A DNA stretch of 64,000 nt, from contig CALUEY010000039.1 in assembly GCA_944319915.1 (NCBI GenBank), positions 1 to 64,000 on the forward strand. Reading direction: 5' to 3'. Both the position numbers and the translations under genes were made by a program. The stretch is from an uncultured Prevotella sp. (GTDB lineage: Bacteria > Bacteroidota > Bacteroidia > Bacteroidales > Bacteroidaceae). Every line of letters begins with the position of its first letter. Within the stretch, counting starts at the first letter, position 1. Of this stretch, positions 34,993 to 43,180 are shown one piece after another. The notes beneath the pieces were generated by a model, which ran no database searches, was not told the origin of the DNA, and saw only the letters and a program-made list of their open reading frames with translations.

Positions 34993-36030
34993 TTACTGAA
35001 TGCCGTCTGCACGGAGACGCTTTTGCCAGTTCCATGCGGAACGGAGCGTGTCCTCAAGGCTTGTCTCTGCGTGCCAGCCAAGAACCTTATTGGCTTTCTC
35101 CGGATTAGCCCACACTTTCTCTATGTCTCCGGCACGACGAGGGGCGTATGCCCAGTTGAGCTTTACGCCGGTGGCCTTCTCAAAGGCATCGATGATTTGC
35201 TTGGTGCTAACCCCGTGGCCTGTGCCTATGTTGAACACTTCAAGGCGGTCGCTATCCATGTCGAGCACGCGCTCCATGGCCTTTACATGAGCCTTGGCAA
35301 GGTCAACCACATATATGTAATCGCGGATACAAGTACCGTCTGGAGTGTCATAATCATTGCCAAACACCTTGAGCTGCTCACGTATGCCTATGGCGGTCTG
35401 AGTAACATACGGGATGAGATTCATTGGCACGCCGTTGGGCATTTCGCCAATGATTGCCGACGGATGAGAACCTATCGGATTGAAATAGCGGAGCAGGATG
35501 GCCTTTATGTCTGCCCCGCTATTGATAAAGTCGCGTATGATTTCTTCGTTTATCTGCTTCGTATTGCCATAAGGGCTCTCGGCAGGCTTTATGGGAGCAT
35601 CCTCAGTGACAGGCAGATTCTCCGGGGCGGGCTGGCCGTAAACGGTGCAGCTGGACGAGAAGATGATGCCCTTAACACCGTGCTTGGGCATAAGCTCAAG
35701 CAAGTTTAGCAAACTGACAATATTGTTACGGTAATAAAGCAACGGTTTCTCAACGCTCTCCCCTACAGCCTTGCTTGCTGCAAAATGTATTATTCCCTTG
35801 ATGTCGGGATGTTTGGCAAACACTTTGTCCATGGCTTCCAAATCCTGACAATCAACCTGCTCGAAATCTGGGCGAACGCCTGTGATCTTTTCAATGCCAT
35901 CAACAACACTTGCCTGAGAATTTGACAGATTGTCCACTATCACGACTTTATAGCCGGCATTCTGCAACTCAACAGTTGTGTGCGACCCTATGAAGCCCGT
36001 GCCGCCTGTAACCAAAATTGTCTGTTTCAT
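34993..36030 (-). CDS. galE: UDP-glucose 4-epimerase
   Basis: Interconverts UDP-glucose and UDP-galactose (extended SDR fold). In 345 residues it has the NAD motif TGGTGFIG at 8-15, the catalytic region SSSCTVYG with YGNTK (Tyr-x3-Lys) behind it, and the sugar-binding NPIGSHPS and YAPRRAGD segments. It has its own -7 box upstream and a hairpin downstream; no Leloir partners are beside it. It would supply UDP-galactose for surface polysaccharide. Confidence 0.96.
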   Translation of the reverse strand: MKQTILVTGGTGFIGSHTTVELQNAGYKVVIVDNLSNSQASVVDGIEKITGVRPDFEQVDCQDLEAMDKVFAKHPDIKGIIHFAASKAVGESVEKPLLYYRNNIVSLLNLLELMPKHGVKGIIFSSSCTVYGQPAPENLPVTEDAPIKPAESPYGNTKQINEEIIRDFINSGADIKAILLRYFNPIGSHPSAIIGEMPNGVPMNLIPYVTQTAIGIREQLKVFGNDYDTPDGTCIRDYIYVVDLAKAHVKAMERVLDMDSDRLEVFNIGTGHGVSTKQIIDAFEKATGVKLNWAYAPRRAGDIEKVWANPEKANKVLGWHAETSLEDTLRSAWNWQKRLRADGIQ

Positions 36031-36062
36031 CTTTATGCGATTTTGTTCTTACAATAGATGCA

Positions 36063-36070
36063 CAAAGATA
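36063..36070 (-). promoter_or_regulatory. -7 box of galE
   Basis: TATCTTTG on the minus strand, an exact match 32 bases before the ATG. A possible -33 (CTTG) sits 17 bases upstream, slightly too close. Confidence 0.6.
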
Positions 36071-36093
36071 GCATAAAACCATAAAAACAAGTA

Positions 36094-36132
36094 GGCAGAA
36101 AGATAAAAAAAACATAATTTTACCTTTCTGCC
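36094..36132 (-). terminator. Hairpin at the end of the rnf operon
   Basis: GGCAGAAAG (36094-36102) pairs with 36124-36132; the 21-base loop is A/T only. It lies 30 bases past the rnfA stop. The T-run is inside the loop rather than after the stem, so efficiency is uncertain. Confidence 0.55.
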
Positions 36133-36161
36133 CCCTGCATATACTTGTCAACGGAATTTTA

Positions 36162-36761
36162 CTACAAACCAAACAGCGACCTTAGCCCTCCGTCAACACC
36201 GGAGAAGCCCATGAACGCAAGACTGAGCAAGCCTGCGGTGACAAGCACGATGGCCATGCCCCGCATTCCGCGCGGAATATTGACCAACGACAACTGCTCG
36301 CGCATACCGGCAAACACTGTCAAGGCCAAGCCAAAGCCCAAGGCCGTGGAGAAGGCGTACACCACGCTCTGCAGCAAATTGTAGTCTTTCTGTATCACAA
36401 GGATAGCAACGCCAAGCACGGCACAGTTAGTAGTGATGAGCGGAAGAAAGATGCCAAGTGCCTGATAGAGTGCTGGCGACACTTTTTTCATTATGATCTC
36501 AACCATCTGCACAAGGGCAGCAATGACAAGAATGAACGCTATGGTTTGCAGGTACTGGATTCCAAATGGGTCAAGAACCCATTTCTGAACCAGAAACGTT
36601 ACGATGGTTGCAAGCGTAAGCACAAAAGCCACGGCTGCGCCCATGCCAAGCGCTGTGTCAATCTTCTTGGAAACACCGAGGAACGGACATATTCCGAGGA
36701 ATTGTGACAACACTATGTTGTTCACAAATATTGCCGAGATAAAGATAAGCAGATATTCCAT
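36162..36761 (-). CDS. rnfA: Rnf complex subunit A
   Basis: Membrane subunit of the Na+/H+-translocating ferredoxin:NAD+ oxidoreductase. It is 199 residues with six predicted membrane helices. The N-terminal FVNNIVLSQFLGICPFLG carries the conserved Cys that takes part in the intramembrane iron site shared with RnfE. Last gene of rseC-rnfB-C-D-G-E-A; 2 bases separate it from rnfE. Confidence 0.95.
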   Translation of the reverse strand: MEYLLIFISAIFVNNIVLSQFLGICPFLGVSKKIDTALGMGAAVAFVLTLATIVTFLVQKWVLDPFGIQYLQTIAFILVIAALVQMVEIIMKKVSPALYQALGIFLPLITTNCAVLGVAILVIQKDYNLLQSVVYAFSTALGFGLALTVFAGMREQLSLVNIPRGMRGMAIVLVTAGLLSLAFMGFSGVDGGLRSLFGL

Positions 36762-36763
36762 GA

Positions 36764-37348
36764 TTATGCTTTTTTGAACTTATTGACAATGGCTATGAGG
36801 AACCCAAGGGTTATGAATGCTCCCGGTGGCAATACGAACAACAAGACATTGTATGTCTCGGGCAGAAGCACAACCCCAAATATCGACCCTGCACCCAGTA
36901 TCTCCCTAACCATGCCAAGTATCGTCAAGGCGATGGTGAAGCCGAGACCTATGCCTATTCCATCGAAAAGGCTCTCTATCGGCCCGTTCTTGCAGGCAAA
37001 AGCCTCTGCACGACCAAGAATGATGCAGTTCACCACAATCAGCGGAATGTATATTCCCAGCGACTTGTTTATTGCAGGAAGATAGGCCTCAAGGCACATC
37101 TGCAGAATCGTAACAAACGATGCGATAACAACGACAAACACGGGGATGCGCACCATGTCGGGTGTAAGGTTCTTTATCAGGGAGATTACCAAGTTCGAGC
37201 AAATAAGCACAAACATTGTGGCAAGACCCATAGACATACCGTTCATGGCTGATGTCGTTGTGGCCAGCGTGGGACACATTCCAAGAAGAAGGACAAACGT
37301 CGGGTTCTCCTTGACCACGCCATTCATTAATATCTTTAAGTAATTCAT
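36764..37348 (-). CDS. rnfE: Rnf complex subunit E
   Basis: Pseudo-symmetric partner of RnfA, 194 residues with six membrane helices. The N-terminal motif NPTFVLLLGMCPTLA holds the matching conserved Cys. Second marks are LGIYIPLIVVNCIILGRAEAFA and the C-terminal PPGAFITLGFLIAIVNK. Starts 43 bases after rnfG stops. Confidence 0.95.
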   Translation of the reverse strand: MNYLKILMNGVVKENPTFVLLLGMCPTLATTTSAMNGMSMGLATMFVLICSNLVISLIKNLTPDMVRIPVFVVVIASFVTILQMCLEAYLPAINKSLGIYIPLIVVNCIILGRAEAFACKNGPIESLFDGIGIGLGFTIALTILGMVREILGAGSIFGVVLLPETYNVLLFVLPPGAFITLGFLIAIVNKFKKA

Positions 37349-37391
37349 ACTCTGTAGATTAAATTATTGTCTTTATTCCATTCGTGCAATG

Positions 37392-38027
37392 CTACTGGGC
37401 AGCAGACTTTGCCTGCCTTGACGCACCGCTTGCGGCATCGATGTCCTGCTCCGCATAAACAGCATAGGCTTGGTTGACAGCCTTGAGGAAAGCCCTGGTC
37501 GTTATGGTTGAAGCCGTTATGGCATCTACGTCGCCACCGTCTTTGTTTACCACGAGCGACTTTCCGGTAGAAAGGTCGCGCCCTATTATGTCACCCTTGC
37601 CTCCTTTCTGGAACCATTTGTCAGCCTTTGCACCTAACCCAGGAGTCTCAGAATGCTGCAGGACTGTATAGCCAAGCACCTTGCCTTTGGTGTCAAAGCC
37701 CACAAGCAACTTAAGTTCACCGCCAAAGCCCATGCTGGAGCTTTCTACAGCAGCCCCGGCAAACTTGCCAGACGCATCATTGACTTTGTGTACTACAAAT
37801 ATAAGCTCTTTGCCATCAACAAGCTTGCGAATCGTGTCTTCCTGAGCTACAGTTATGTCTTTCAATCCTATTACATTCCTAATGCCTTCTGACAACACAA
37901 GCTCTTTCTGAACCTTGATAGGCTCTGAGGTAAAGTTGTTGACCCATGCAAGTAACCCACCGGTGATTACGGCCACTGCAACCAGCACAACTACCATGTT
38001 GGTAAGTGATGATTCTAACTTCTTCAT
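37392..38027 (-). CDS. rnfG: Rnf complex subunit G, FMN-binding
   Basis: Membrane-anchored flavoprotein of 211 residues with one N-terminal helix (LTNMVVVLVAVAVITGGLLA) and an extracytoplasmic FMN_bind domain. The site for covalent FMN on Thr is probably DAITASTIT near residue 180, close to the family's S/T-G/A-x-T pattern. The ATG at 38027 overlaps the rnfD stop by 4 bases (ATGA), which supports it over an earlier in-frame start. A flavin transferase (ApbE) is required but not in the window. Confidence 0.93.
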   Translation of the reverse strand: MKKLESSLTNMVVVLVAVAVITGGLLAWVNNFTSEPIKVQKELVLSEGIRNVIGLKDITVAQEDTIRKLVDGKELIFVVHKVNDASGKFAGAAVESSSMGFGGELKLLVGFDTKGKVLGYTVLQHSETPGLGAKADKWFQKGGKGDIIGRDLSTGKSLVVNKDGGDVDAITASTITTRAFLKAVNQAYAVYAEQDIDAASGASRQAKSAAQ

Positions 38028-39022
38028 TTCTGCAACACCTCCCCAAAACGTTTTGGTTTTACATAAGTATTGATAAGCGGAGTAAACGCATTCATTATGA
38101 GTATGGCGAACGACATTCCCTCGGGGTAGCTTCCCCAATTGCGGATGATAACTGTGAGAAGCCCAATTGAAACGCCATAAATGAGCTGGCCCTTGTGGGT
38201 CATTGGCGACGTCACATAATCAGTGGCCATGAAAATGGCTCCAAGCATCAAGCCTCCACTGAGCACTACCGCAATGGGATCTGCATAGACAGGATTTGCC
38301 AGATGAAGCAAGCCACTCACAACAAATACAGTGGCAATGATGCTGATAGGGATATGCCATGTTATGATTTTCTTCCACAACATATATATGAGTCCAAGGA
38401 TAAGCGCCAAGGCGCACACCTCGCCTATTGTTCCTGCACCGCCCATTGCATTGTTGCCGAGTAAAAGATGCATGGCATCAGGCAGTTTGTCAAGCACGGC
38501 AGGGTCGCCGGTCTTGATCGCAGTCTTCATTAGGCTCAATGGAGTTGCGCCAGTCTCGGCGTCAAGGTAGTTTCCAAGCTGCCCTATGACTGGCCACGAC
38601 GTCATCTGCGCCGGGAAGCTGACCAACAAGAAACAACGTCCGACCAAAGCTGGGTTGAAGACGTTGCAGCCCAGGCCGCCAAACGTCATCTTTGCCACGC
38701 CAATCGCCACAAGCGAACCAATGACAATAATCCAAACTGGAAGGTTTGAAGGCAGGTTGAACCCAAGCAACAAGCCGGTAAGGATTGCAGAACCATCGCA
38801 AACGGTCAGTCGGTCATTCTTTAGCAAGTACTTATTTATCAACCACTCAAAGAACACGCAGGACACAACACTTGTGGCGCACACGATGACCGAACCTATG
38901 CCGAAATAGAAAAATGACACCAGCAAGGCAGGAATCAACGCGACAATAACGCCATACATATTGCGCTCTACGCTGTCCGTACCATGGACGTGCGGTGATA
39001 AAGAAACTATTAATTTTCCCAT
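38024..39022 (-). CDS. rnfD: Rnf complex subunit D
   Basis: Membrane subunit with covalent FMN, 332 residues and about nine to ten helices. The flavinylation motif TGATPLS (Thr in AETGATPL, near residue 180) is intact. GGLGCNVFNPALVGR is the family's signature loop. It overlaps rnfG by 4 bases and follows rnfC after 8 bases, so translation is likely coupled. Confidence 0.95.
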   Translation of the reverse strand: MGKLIVSLSPHVHGTDSVERNMYGVIVALIPALLVSFFYFGIGSVIVCATSVVSCVFFEWLINKYLLKNDRLTVCDGSAILTGLLLGFNLPSNLPVWIIVIGSLVAIGVAKMTFGGLGCNVFNPALVGRCFLLVSFPAQMTSWPVIGQLGNYLDAETGATPLSLMKTAIKTGDPAVLDKLPDAMHLLLGNNAMGGAGTIGEVCALALILGLIYMLWKKIITWHIPISIIATVFVVSGLLHLANPVYADPIAVVLSGGLMLGAIFMATDYVTSPMTHKGQLIYGVSIGLLTVIIRNWGSYPEGMSFAILIMNAFTPLINTYVKPKRFGEVLQK

Positions 39023-39030
39023 TTTATTGT

Positions 39031-40383
39031 TTACTTTTTAGCATTACGGGCCTTGATGATGCCCATTACTTTTGATTTCCCGAAGCGGATGTTGTCCAAA
39101 ATCGGGCGATGTGAAGGACAAGTGTACTGGCACGAGCCACACTCGATGCAAGAAGTAATGCACTCAGCCTCCACCTTTTCCCACATCTTCTTTGCAGACG
39201 CGGTTGCAAGCAGGTATGGCTCCAACCCCATCGGGCATACGCACACACACTTCGCGCAGCGGATACATGGGTCAACTGGCTTGCGCCTTGCCTCATCTTC
39301 GCTTATGATGGTCACGCTGTTAGTACCCTTGCATACTGGAACGTCAATGGATGTCAGTGCCTTGCCCATCATCGGCCCGCCTGCCAGTAACTTGTTGTCG
39401 CCCTCTGGCATACCTCCACAAAGGTCTATGAGTTCCCTCATCGGTGTTCCCATCCTCACTAGGAAATTGCCAGGATGAGCCAATCGCTTGCCAGTTACTG
39501 TGGTGTAACGCTCGAACAAGGGCTTGTGCTTCATCACGGCTTGATATACAGCGAAAGCCGTGCCTACGTTTTGCACGATTGCACCTACGTTTACAGGTAT
39601 TGCAGGGGGGGCGGGTACCTGTCGCCTAATGACGGCATCAACCAACTGCTTTTCACCTCCCTGCGGATAACGCTGCTTAAGTGGCACAACCTCTATGCGT
39701 GGATCAGACTGAGCCTTGGCAGCCAGCAGCTCGATGGCCTGCGGCTTGTTTACCTCAATTCCTATATATCCCCTGTCCACTTTAGCGGCTTTCATGAGCA
39801 GCTGCAGGCCGACAATGATTTCATCGGCATGCTCCATCATGAGCCTATAGTCGGACGTTATGTAGGGTTCGCATTCAACTCCATTTATTATTACGCACTC
39901 AGCCTTTGCCGTTGGCGGAGGGCAGAGCTTAATAAACGTGGGGAAGCCAGCACCCCCCATTCCGGCAATGCCAGCGGCCTTCACGCTCTCCACGATGCTT
40001 TCGGGGGTCAGTTCTGGATGGGCGTCAAGGGTTTCAAGCTTGTCTGACCTATCTATGGTATCTTCCCACTCATCACCTTCAACGCTGACAATAATGACTG
40101 GGGTACGATAACCTGTAGCATCAATGGCAGTATCAATTTTAAGCACAGTTCCGGAAACGGATGAAAATATAGGCGCGGAAACGAATCCTCCTGCCTCAGC
40201 AAGCATCGTGCCCACCTTCACCTTATCGCCTTTCTGCACCACGGGCTTGGCTGGGGCACCGATATGCTGCGATAGCGGGAACACGGCCTGTTTTGGCAGC
40301 GGGGCCGCAACAGTCACGGCATCATTCGTAAGTTTGTTTTCCTCCGGGTGGATTCCTCCTATCCTAAAAGTCCTTATGTTCAT
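39031..40383 (-). CDS. rnfC: Rnf complex subunit C
   Basis: Peripheral NADH-binding subunit, 450 residues, related to NuoF/Nqo1. It has an N-terminal barrel-sandwich (IGAPAKPVVQKGDKVKVG), the nucleotide/FMN-binding region with GGAGFPTFIK, and an SLBB domain. Two [4Fe-4S] motifs lie near 370-425 (CIRCAKCVCVCP and CIECGSCQYTCP). Its start overlaps the rnfB stop by 4 bases. Confidence 0.96.
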   Translation of the reverse strand: MNIRTFRIGGIHPEENKLTNDAVTVAAPLPKQAVFPLSQHIGAPAKPVVQKGDKVKVGTMLAEAGGFVSAPIFSSVSGTVLKIDTAIDATGYRTPVIIVSVEGDEWEDTIDRSDKLETLDAHPELTPESIVESVKAAGIAGMGGAGFPTFIKLCPPPTAKAECVIINGVECEPYITSDYRLMMEHADEIIVGLQLLMKAAKVDRGYIGIEVNKPQAIELLAAKAQSDPRIEVVPLKQRYPQGGEKQLVDAVIRRQVPAPPAIPVNVGAIVQNVGTAFAVYQAVMKHKPLFERYTTVTGKRLAHPGNFLVRMGTPMRELIDLCGGMPEGDNKLLAGGPMMGKALTSIDVPVCKGTNSVTIISEDEARRKPVDPCIRCAKCVCVCPMGLEPYLLATASAKKMWEKVEAECITSCIECGSCQYTCPSHRPILDNIRFGKSKVMGIIKARNAKK

Positions 40384-41285
40384 TGCTCTGTTCCTTCCTT
40401 ACTTTTGGGTTCTACACTCTCTGACGCAACAGCCGCAACTACTTCATCCTTGGGCTTGGGCGCAGGGAAGTTTACGGAAATAATGGCATGGGTTGGACAA
40501 GCCTTCTCGCACTTCCTACACAAGCGGCACTTGTTTGGATCGATATAAGCGACGTTGTTTGCGATGATTATTGCGTCAAACTGGCATTCCTTCTGGCACT
40601 TGCCGCACCCTATGCAGGCAGCTTTGCAGGCCTTCATAGCCACAGGACCCTTGTCTTTGTTGACGCATCTTACATAAAGTCTGCGCCCCTTGGGGCCTTT
40701 CTTGCGAAGCTCGATGATACCACGCGGGCAGGCCTTAACGCAAGCCCCACATGAGGTACACTTGTCTTCATCGACCTCGGCAATGCCAGTTTCGGGATTA
40801 ATTGCAATCGCGCCAAACTGGCAGGCTGCAACGCAATCGCCGCAGCCAAGGCACCCGTAGCCACAAGCGGTTTCGCCGGCACCACAAGCATGCATGGCAG
40901 TGCAAGTGCGCAAGCCAGAATACTCGGCAATCTTTGGCCTGTTTTCACAAGTGCCGTTGCATCTGACGACAGCCACCATCGGCTCTGCGTTGGCAACAGC
41001 CATACCCAACAAGTCGGCAACCTTGCCCATCACTTCCTGCCCTCCTACCGGACAGAACAAGCCTTCCAAGCTGCCTGCATCGGCACCCTTAACCAAGGCG
41101 CCAGCCAAGCCTGAACAGCCTGCGAAACCACATCCGCCACAGTTGGCCTGCGGCAGGAGCGCTGCCACCTCGCCAACACGCGGATCTTCTTTCACGGCAA
41201 ATTTCTTGGAACAGACATAGAGCACCGTTGCCGAAACGAGTCCTATGGCTCCCAGCGCAATCACCGCGACCAAAATAAGATTCAT
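40380..41285 (-). CDS. rnfB: Rnf complex subunit B, polyferredoxin
   Basis: Electron entry subunit that accepts electrons from ferredoxin. In 301 residues it has one N-terminal membrane helix, then the Fe-S domain CGGCGFAGC near residue 48. Four ferredoxin-type CxxCxxCxxxC motifs follow (CLGCGDCVAAC, CTSCGACVKAC, CIGCGKCQKEC, CRLCRKCEKAC). That is more clusters than proteobacterial RnfB, matching the longer Bacteroidota/clostridial form. The C-terminal 30 residues are charged and not conserved-looking. Confidence 0.95.
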   Translation of the reverse strand: MNLILVAVIALGAIGLVSATVLYVCSKKFAVKEDPRVGEVAALLPQANCGGCGFAGCSGLAGALVKGADAGSLEGLFCPVGGQEVMGKVADLLGMAVANAEPMVAVVRCNGTCENRPKIAEYSGLRTCTAMHACGAGETACGYGCLGCGDCVAACQFGAIAINPETGIAEVDEDKCTSCGACVKACPRGIIELRKKGPKGRRLYVRCVNKDKGPVAMKACKAACIGCGKCQKECQFDAIIIANNVAYIDPNKCRLCRKCEKACPTHAIISVNFPAPKPKDEVVAAVASESVEPKSKEGTEQ

Positions 41286-41304
41286 AATATTTGTTTGTTT
41301 TAAG

Positions 41305-41739
41305 TTAAATTTGTTCTTTCTCGATGCTGAATGTCATGCGGCTGCGCATCTTCCCACGCATAAGGTAAAGCAAGAAGTAATATGGCACAAGCGCAGCCAT
41401 GGCCACCAAAGCCCCGATTGTCTCATCGGCAGTAATCCATGCTATGGAAAAAAGCACTATGACCAAAATTAGAAACGGAACGCCGAAGCCCAAGGCTAAA
41501 GCTTTCATCGCCACCCCACGCGAGGCCGTTACCACAACACGGTCGCCCACTTGCAATTGTCCGCAGGAAGCATCGCCAAAGACATCGACAATTTTCTCCT
41601 TGCTTTCAGACGCATTGCAATATCCGGCAACTTTGCAGGATGCACAAGCCGACGTCTGCAGTATCCTAACCTTTATGCAATCGCCACTCACAGAGTCTAC
41701 GATTCCCGAATGCCTTATCTTGTCTGCCATGCCATTCAT
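41305..41739 (-). CDS. rseC: RseC/SoxR-reducing family protein
   Basis: Small membrane protein of 144 residues, first gene of the rnf operon. A soluble N-terminal part has four cysteines (CASC then GYC..., plus others near 17 and 60), and two membrane helices fill 80-135. In E. coli RseC accompanies Rsx/Rnf and sigma-E control; here its steady position ahead of rnfB suggests a role in assembling or tuning the complex. A second ATG at 41730 is an equally good start. Confidence 0.85.
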   Translation of the reverse strand: MNGMADKIRHSGIVDSVSGDCIKVRILQTSACASCKVAGYCNASESKEKIVDVFGDASCGQLQVGDRVVVTASRGVAMKALALGFGVPFLILVIVLFSIAWITADETIGALVAMAALVPYYFLLYLMRGKMRSRMTFSIEKEQI

Positions 41740-41776
41740 GAGCCGGGCCTAATTGCCAACCCGACTTTACATAATG

Positions 41777-41807
41777 CAAAGGTAGCACTAACTTTTGAAA
41801 TTGCAAA
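41777..41807 (-). promoter_or_regulatory. Promoter of the rnf operon
   Basis: Minus strand: TTTG (41807-41804), 19 bases, TACCTTTG (41784-41777), both exact. The leader would be about 30 bases. Confidence 0.85.
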
Positions 41808-41846
41808 TAAAAACTATGATATTTTTCTAAAAAACATTCGTAATCG

Positions 41847-41877
41847 TTTGCGGCTATCCATATTTTTTATATCTTTG
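41847..41877 (+). promoter_or_regulatory. Promoter of the acidic hypothetical gene
   Basis: TTTG (41847-41850), 19 bases, TATCTTTG (41870-41877), both exact, 46 bases before the ATG. It diverges from the rnf promoter 40 bases away. Confidence 0.83.
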
Positions 41878-41923
41878 TAGTTAGCGACAACAAACCCAAA
41901 AACAACGTAAATAAAAACGCAAA

Positions 41924-42367
41924 ATGAATGCAATAGACCTAACGATGCAGCAAATAGAGCGCGCAATAAACAAAGTGGCAGACAAGTTTCCTCCAACTGT
42001 TGAAGCCACACTGATGACCGACATCCATTTCCGGGCAAACCCCGACACCGGCGAGCTTGTGGCATTCGATGACAACGACGCAGAAATAACACGCACTGTG
42101 GTCGAGCCGTGGATCAACTCTACAGACGAGGACTTCTACGGTTCAATTACGCCCATCATGCGCAAGTGCCTTGCCAAGGCAAGCGCCACAATAGATGAGA
42201 TGTCGATTATAAAGCCGTTCTCGTTTGTGCTTGAAGACGAATGCAAGGAGTCAGTTGCGGAACTGTACATCGTTGATGGCGACACTGTGATAATTGACCC
42301 TGACATGATGCCCGACCTCGACAAAGACCTTGACGACTTCCTCAAGCAGCTGCTTGATGACAAATGA
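41924..42367 (+). CDS. Acidic hypothetical protein
   Basis: Not recognised. The 147-residue product has no signal peptide or membrane helix, so it is cytoplasmic. It is strongly acidic, ending in DPDMMPDLDKDLDDFLKQLLDDK. The middle has predicted alpha/beta content (VEATLMTDIHFRAN, ESVAELYIVDGDTVIID). It has a perfect promoter and diverges from the rnf operon, which suggests it is a real and well-expressed gene, though a link to Rnf is only positional. Confidence 0.75.
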   Translation: MNAIDLTMQQIERAINKVADKFPPTVEATLMTDIHFRANPDTGELVAFDDNDAEITRTVVEPWINSTDEDFYGSITPIMRKCLAKASATIDEMSIIKPFSFVLEDECKESVAELYIVDGDTVIIDPDMMPDLDKDLDDFLKQLLDDK

Positions 42368-42408
42368 TCAGGACTTACGGGCCGACTGCCACAAAACAAC
42401 CTATGCGC

Positions 42409-43041
42409 TTACGTTTCCTCGGAGTAGATGCGGTCGAACTCGGAACGCAGGCGCACCTGGTCGGCGATGTAAGAGCGCACCTCTTTGAGCTTGCGCTCAT
42501 TGTCCGACCCTGGAATCCATAGCTTCATATACCCGTGAGTTGAATATTTGTTCTCGATATGCTCGCGAAACCTTTCCCACTGTTGCTCACGACTCAGCTC
42601 GGGGTAATTTGAAAGCCCGAACTGCACCGTGCGCCGGAACACCACTTCTGGCTCTAGGTCGCGGTCTGCTTCCGCCACAATCCTGCCATACACGCTTCGC
42701 GGCGAATGCGAGGCGGAGGCACGGTGGTCTTCCACGGCTTCTTTCATAATCTTGATTTGTTCCGGAGAGAACCATTTGCGTAGCCTCAAATCTCGCGCCA
42801 GTATCCTGCCGCCAGTAATGTGGTGGACGGCTCGCGGCCCCGACATCCCAAGGTCGTGGTATGCAGCCACAACATAAGCCATGTCAATGTCGGCGCCAAT
42901 CGCCAACGCCAAATCTAAGGATCGCTTTATGACCCTATTCACGTGGCTTATGCCGTGCGCTTTGTCGAAAGCGACGTATCGTGGAAGGATGTTCGTCTCC
43001 ACGAACTCCACCAAATCAAGGCTTGCTGTCTTGCCAATCAT
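42409..43041 (-). CDS. HD-domain phosphohydrolase
   Basis: Metal-dependent phosphohydrolase of 210 residues from the ATG at 43041 (a GTG nine bases upstream is also possible). HD residues are visible: HGISHV near 30, YHDLG near 62 with the His-Asp pair, HHITGG, EDHRAS and EADRDLE. The C-terminal 60 residues are charged. The substrate (nucleotide, cyclic nucleotide or other phosphate ester) cannot be assigned. It is divergent from menA with overlapping promoters. Confidence 0.85.
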   Translation of the reverse strand: MIGKTASLDLVEFVETNILPRYVAFDKAHGISHVNRVIKRSLDLALAIGADIDMAYVVAAYHDLGMSGPRAVHHITGGRILARDLRLRKWFSPEQIKIMKEAVEDHRASASHSPRSVYGRIVAEADRDLEPEVVFRRTVQFGLSNYPELSREQQWERFREHIENKYSTHGYMKLWIPGSDNERKLKEVRSYIADQVRLRSEFDRIYSEET

Positions 43042-43126
43042 GAGATACACACTAAATTAATGACACACTGGGAAGCCGCAGCCCATAAGCTTGAAGCCAC
43101 TCCAACCAATGTTTTTTATGTATATG

Positions 43127-43158
43127 TTTGCAAATATACATAATTATGCCTACTTTTG
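43127..43158 (+). promoter_or_regulatory. Promoter of menA
   Basis: TTTG (43127-43130), 20 bases, TACTTTTG (43151-43158), both exact, 23 bases before the ATG. Confidence 0.83.
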
Positions 43159-43162
43159 CAAG
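43131..43162 (-). promoter_or_regulatory. Promoter of the HD-domain gene
   Basis: Minus strand: CTTG (43162-43159, one mismatch), 20 bases, TATATTTG (43138-43131). It occupies almost the same bases as the menA promoter, so the two exclude each other. Confidence 0.7.
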
Positions 43163-43180
43163 CATATATTGAAAAAAAAC

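Noticed and set aside
34819..35709. 296-codon plus-strand frame opposite galE
   Set aside because: Antisense shadow; it crosses the galE terminator and has no recognisable domain.
43091..43180. 30-residue N-terminal extension of MenA
   Set aside because: It starts upstream of the exact menA promoter and is not hydrophobic in the family manner.
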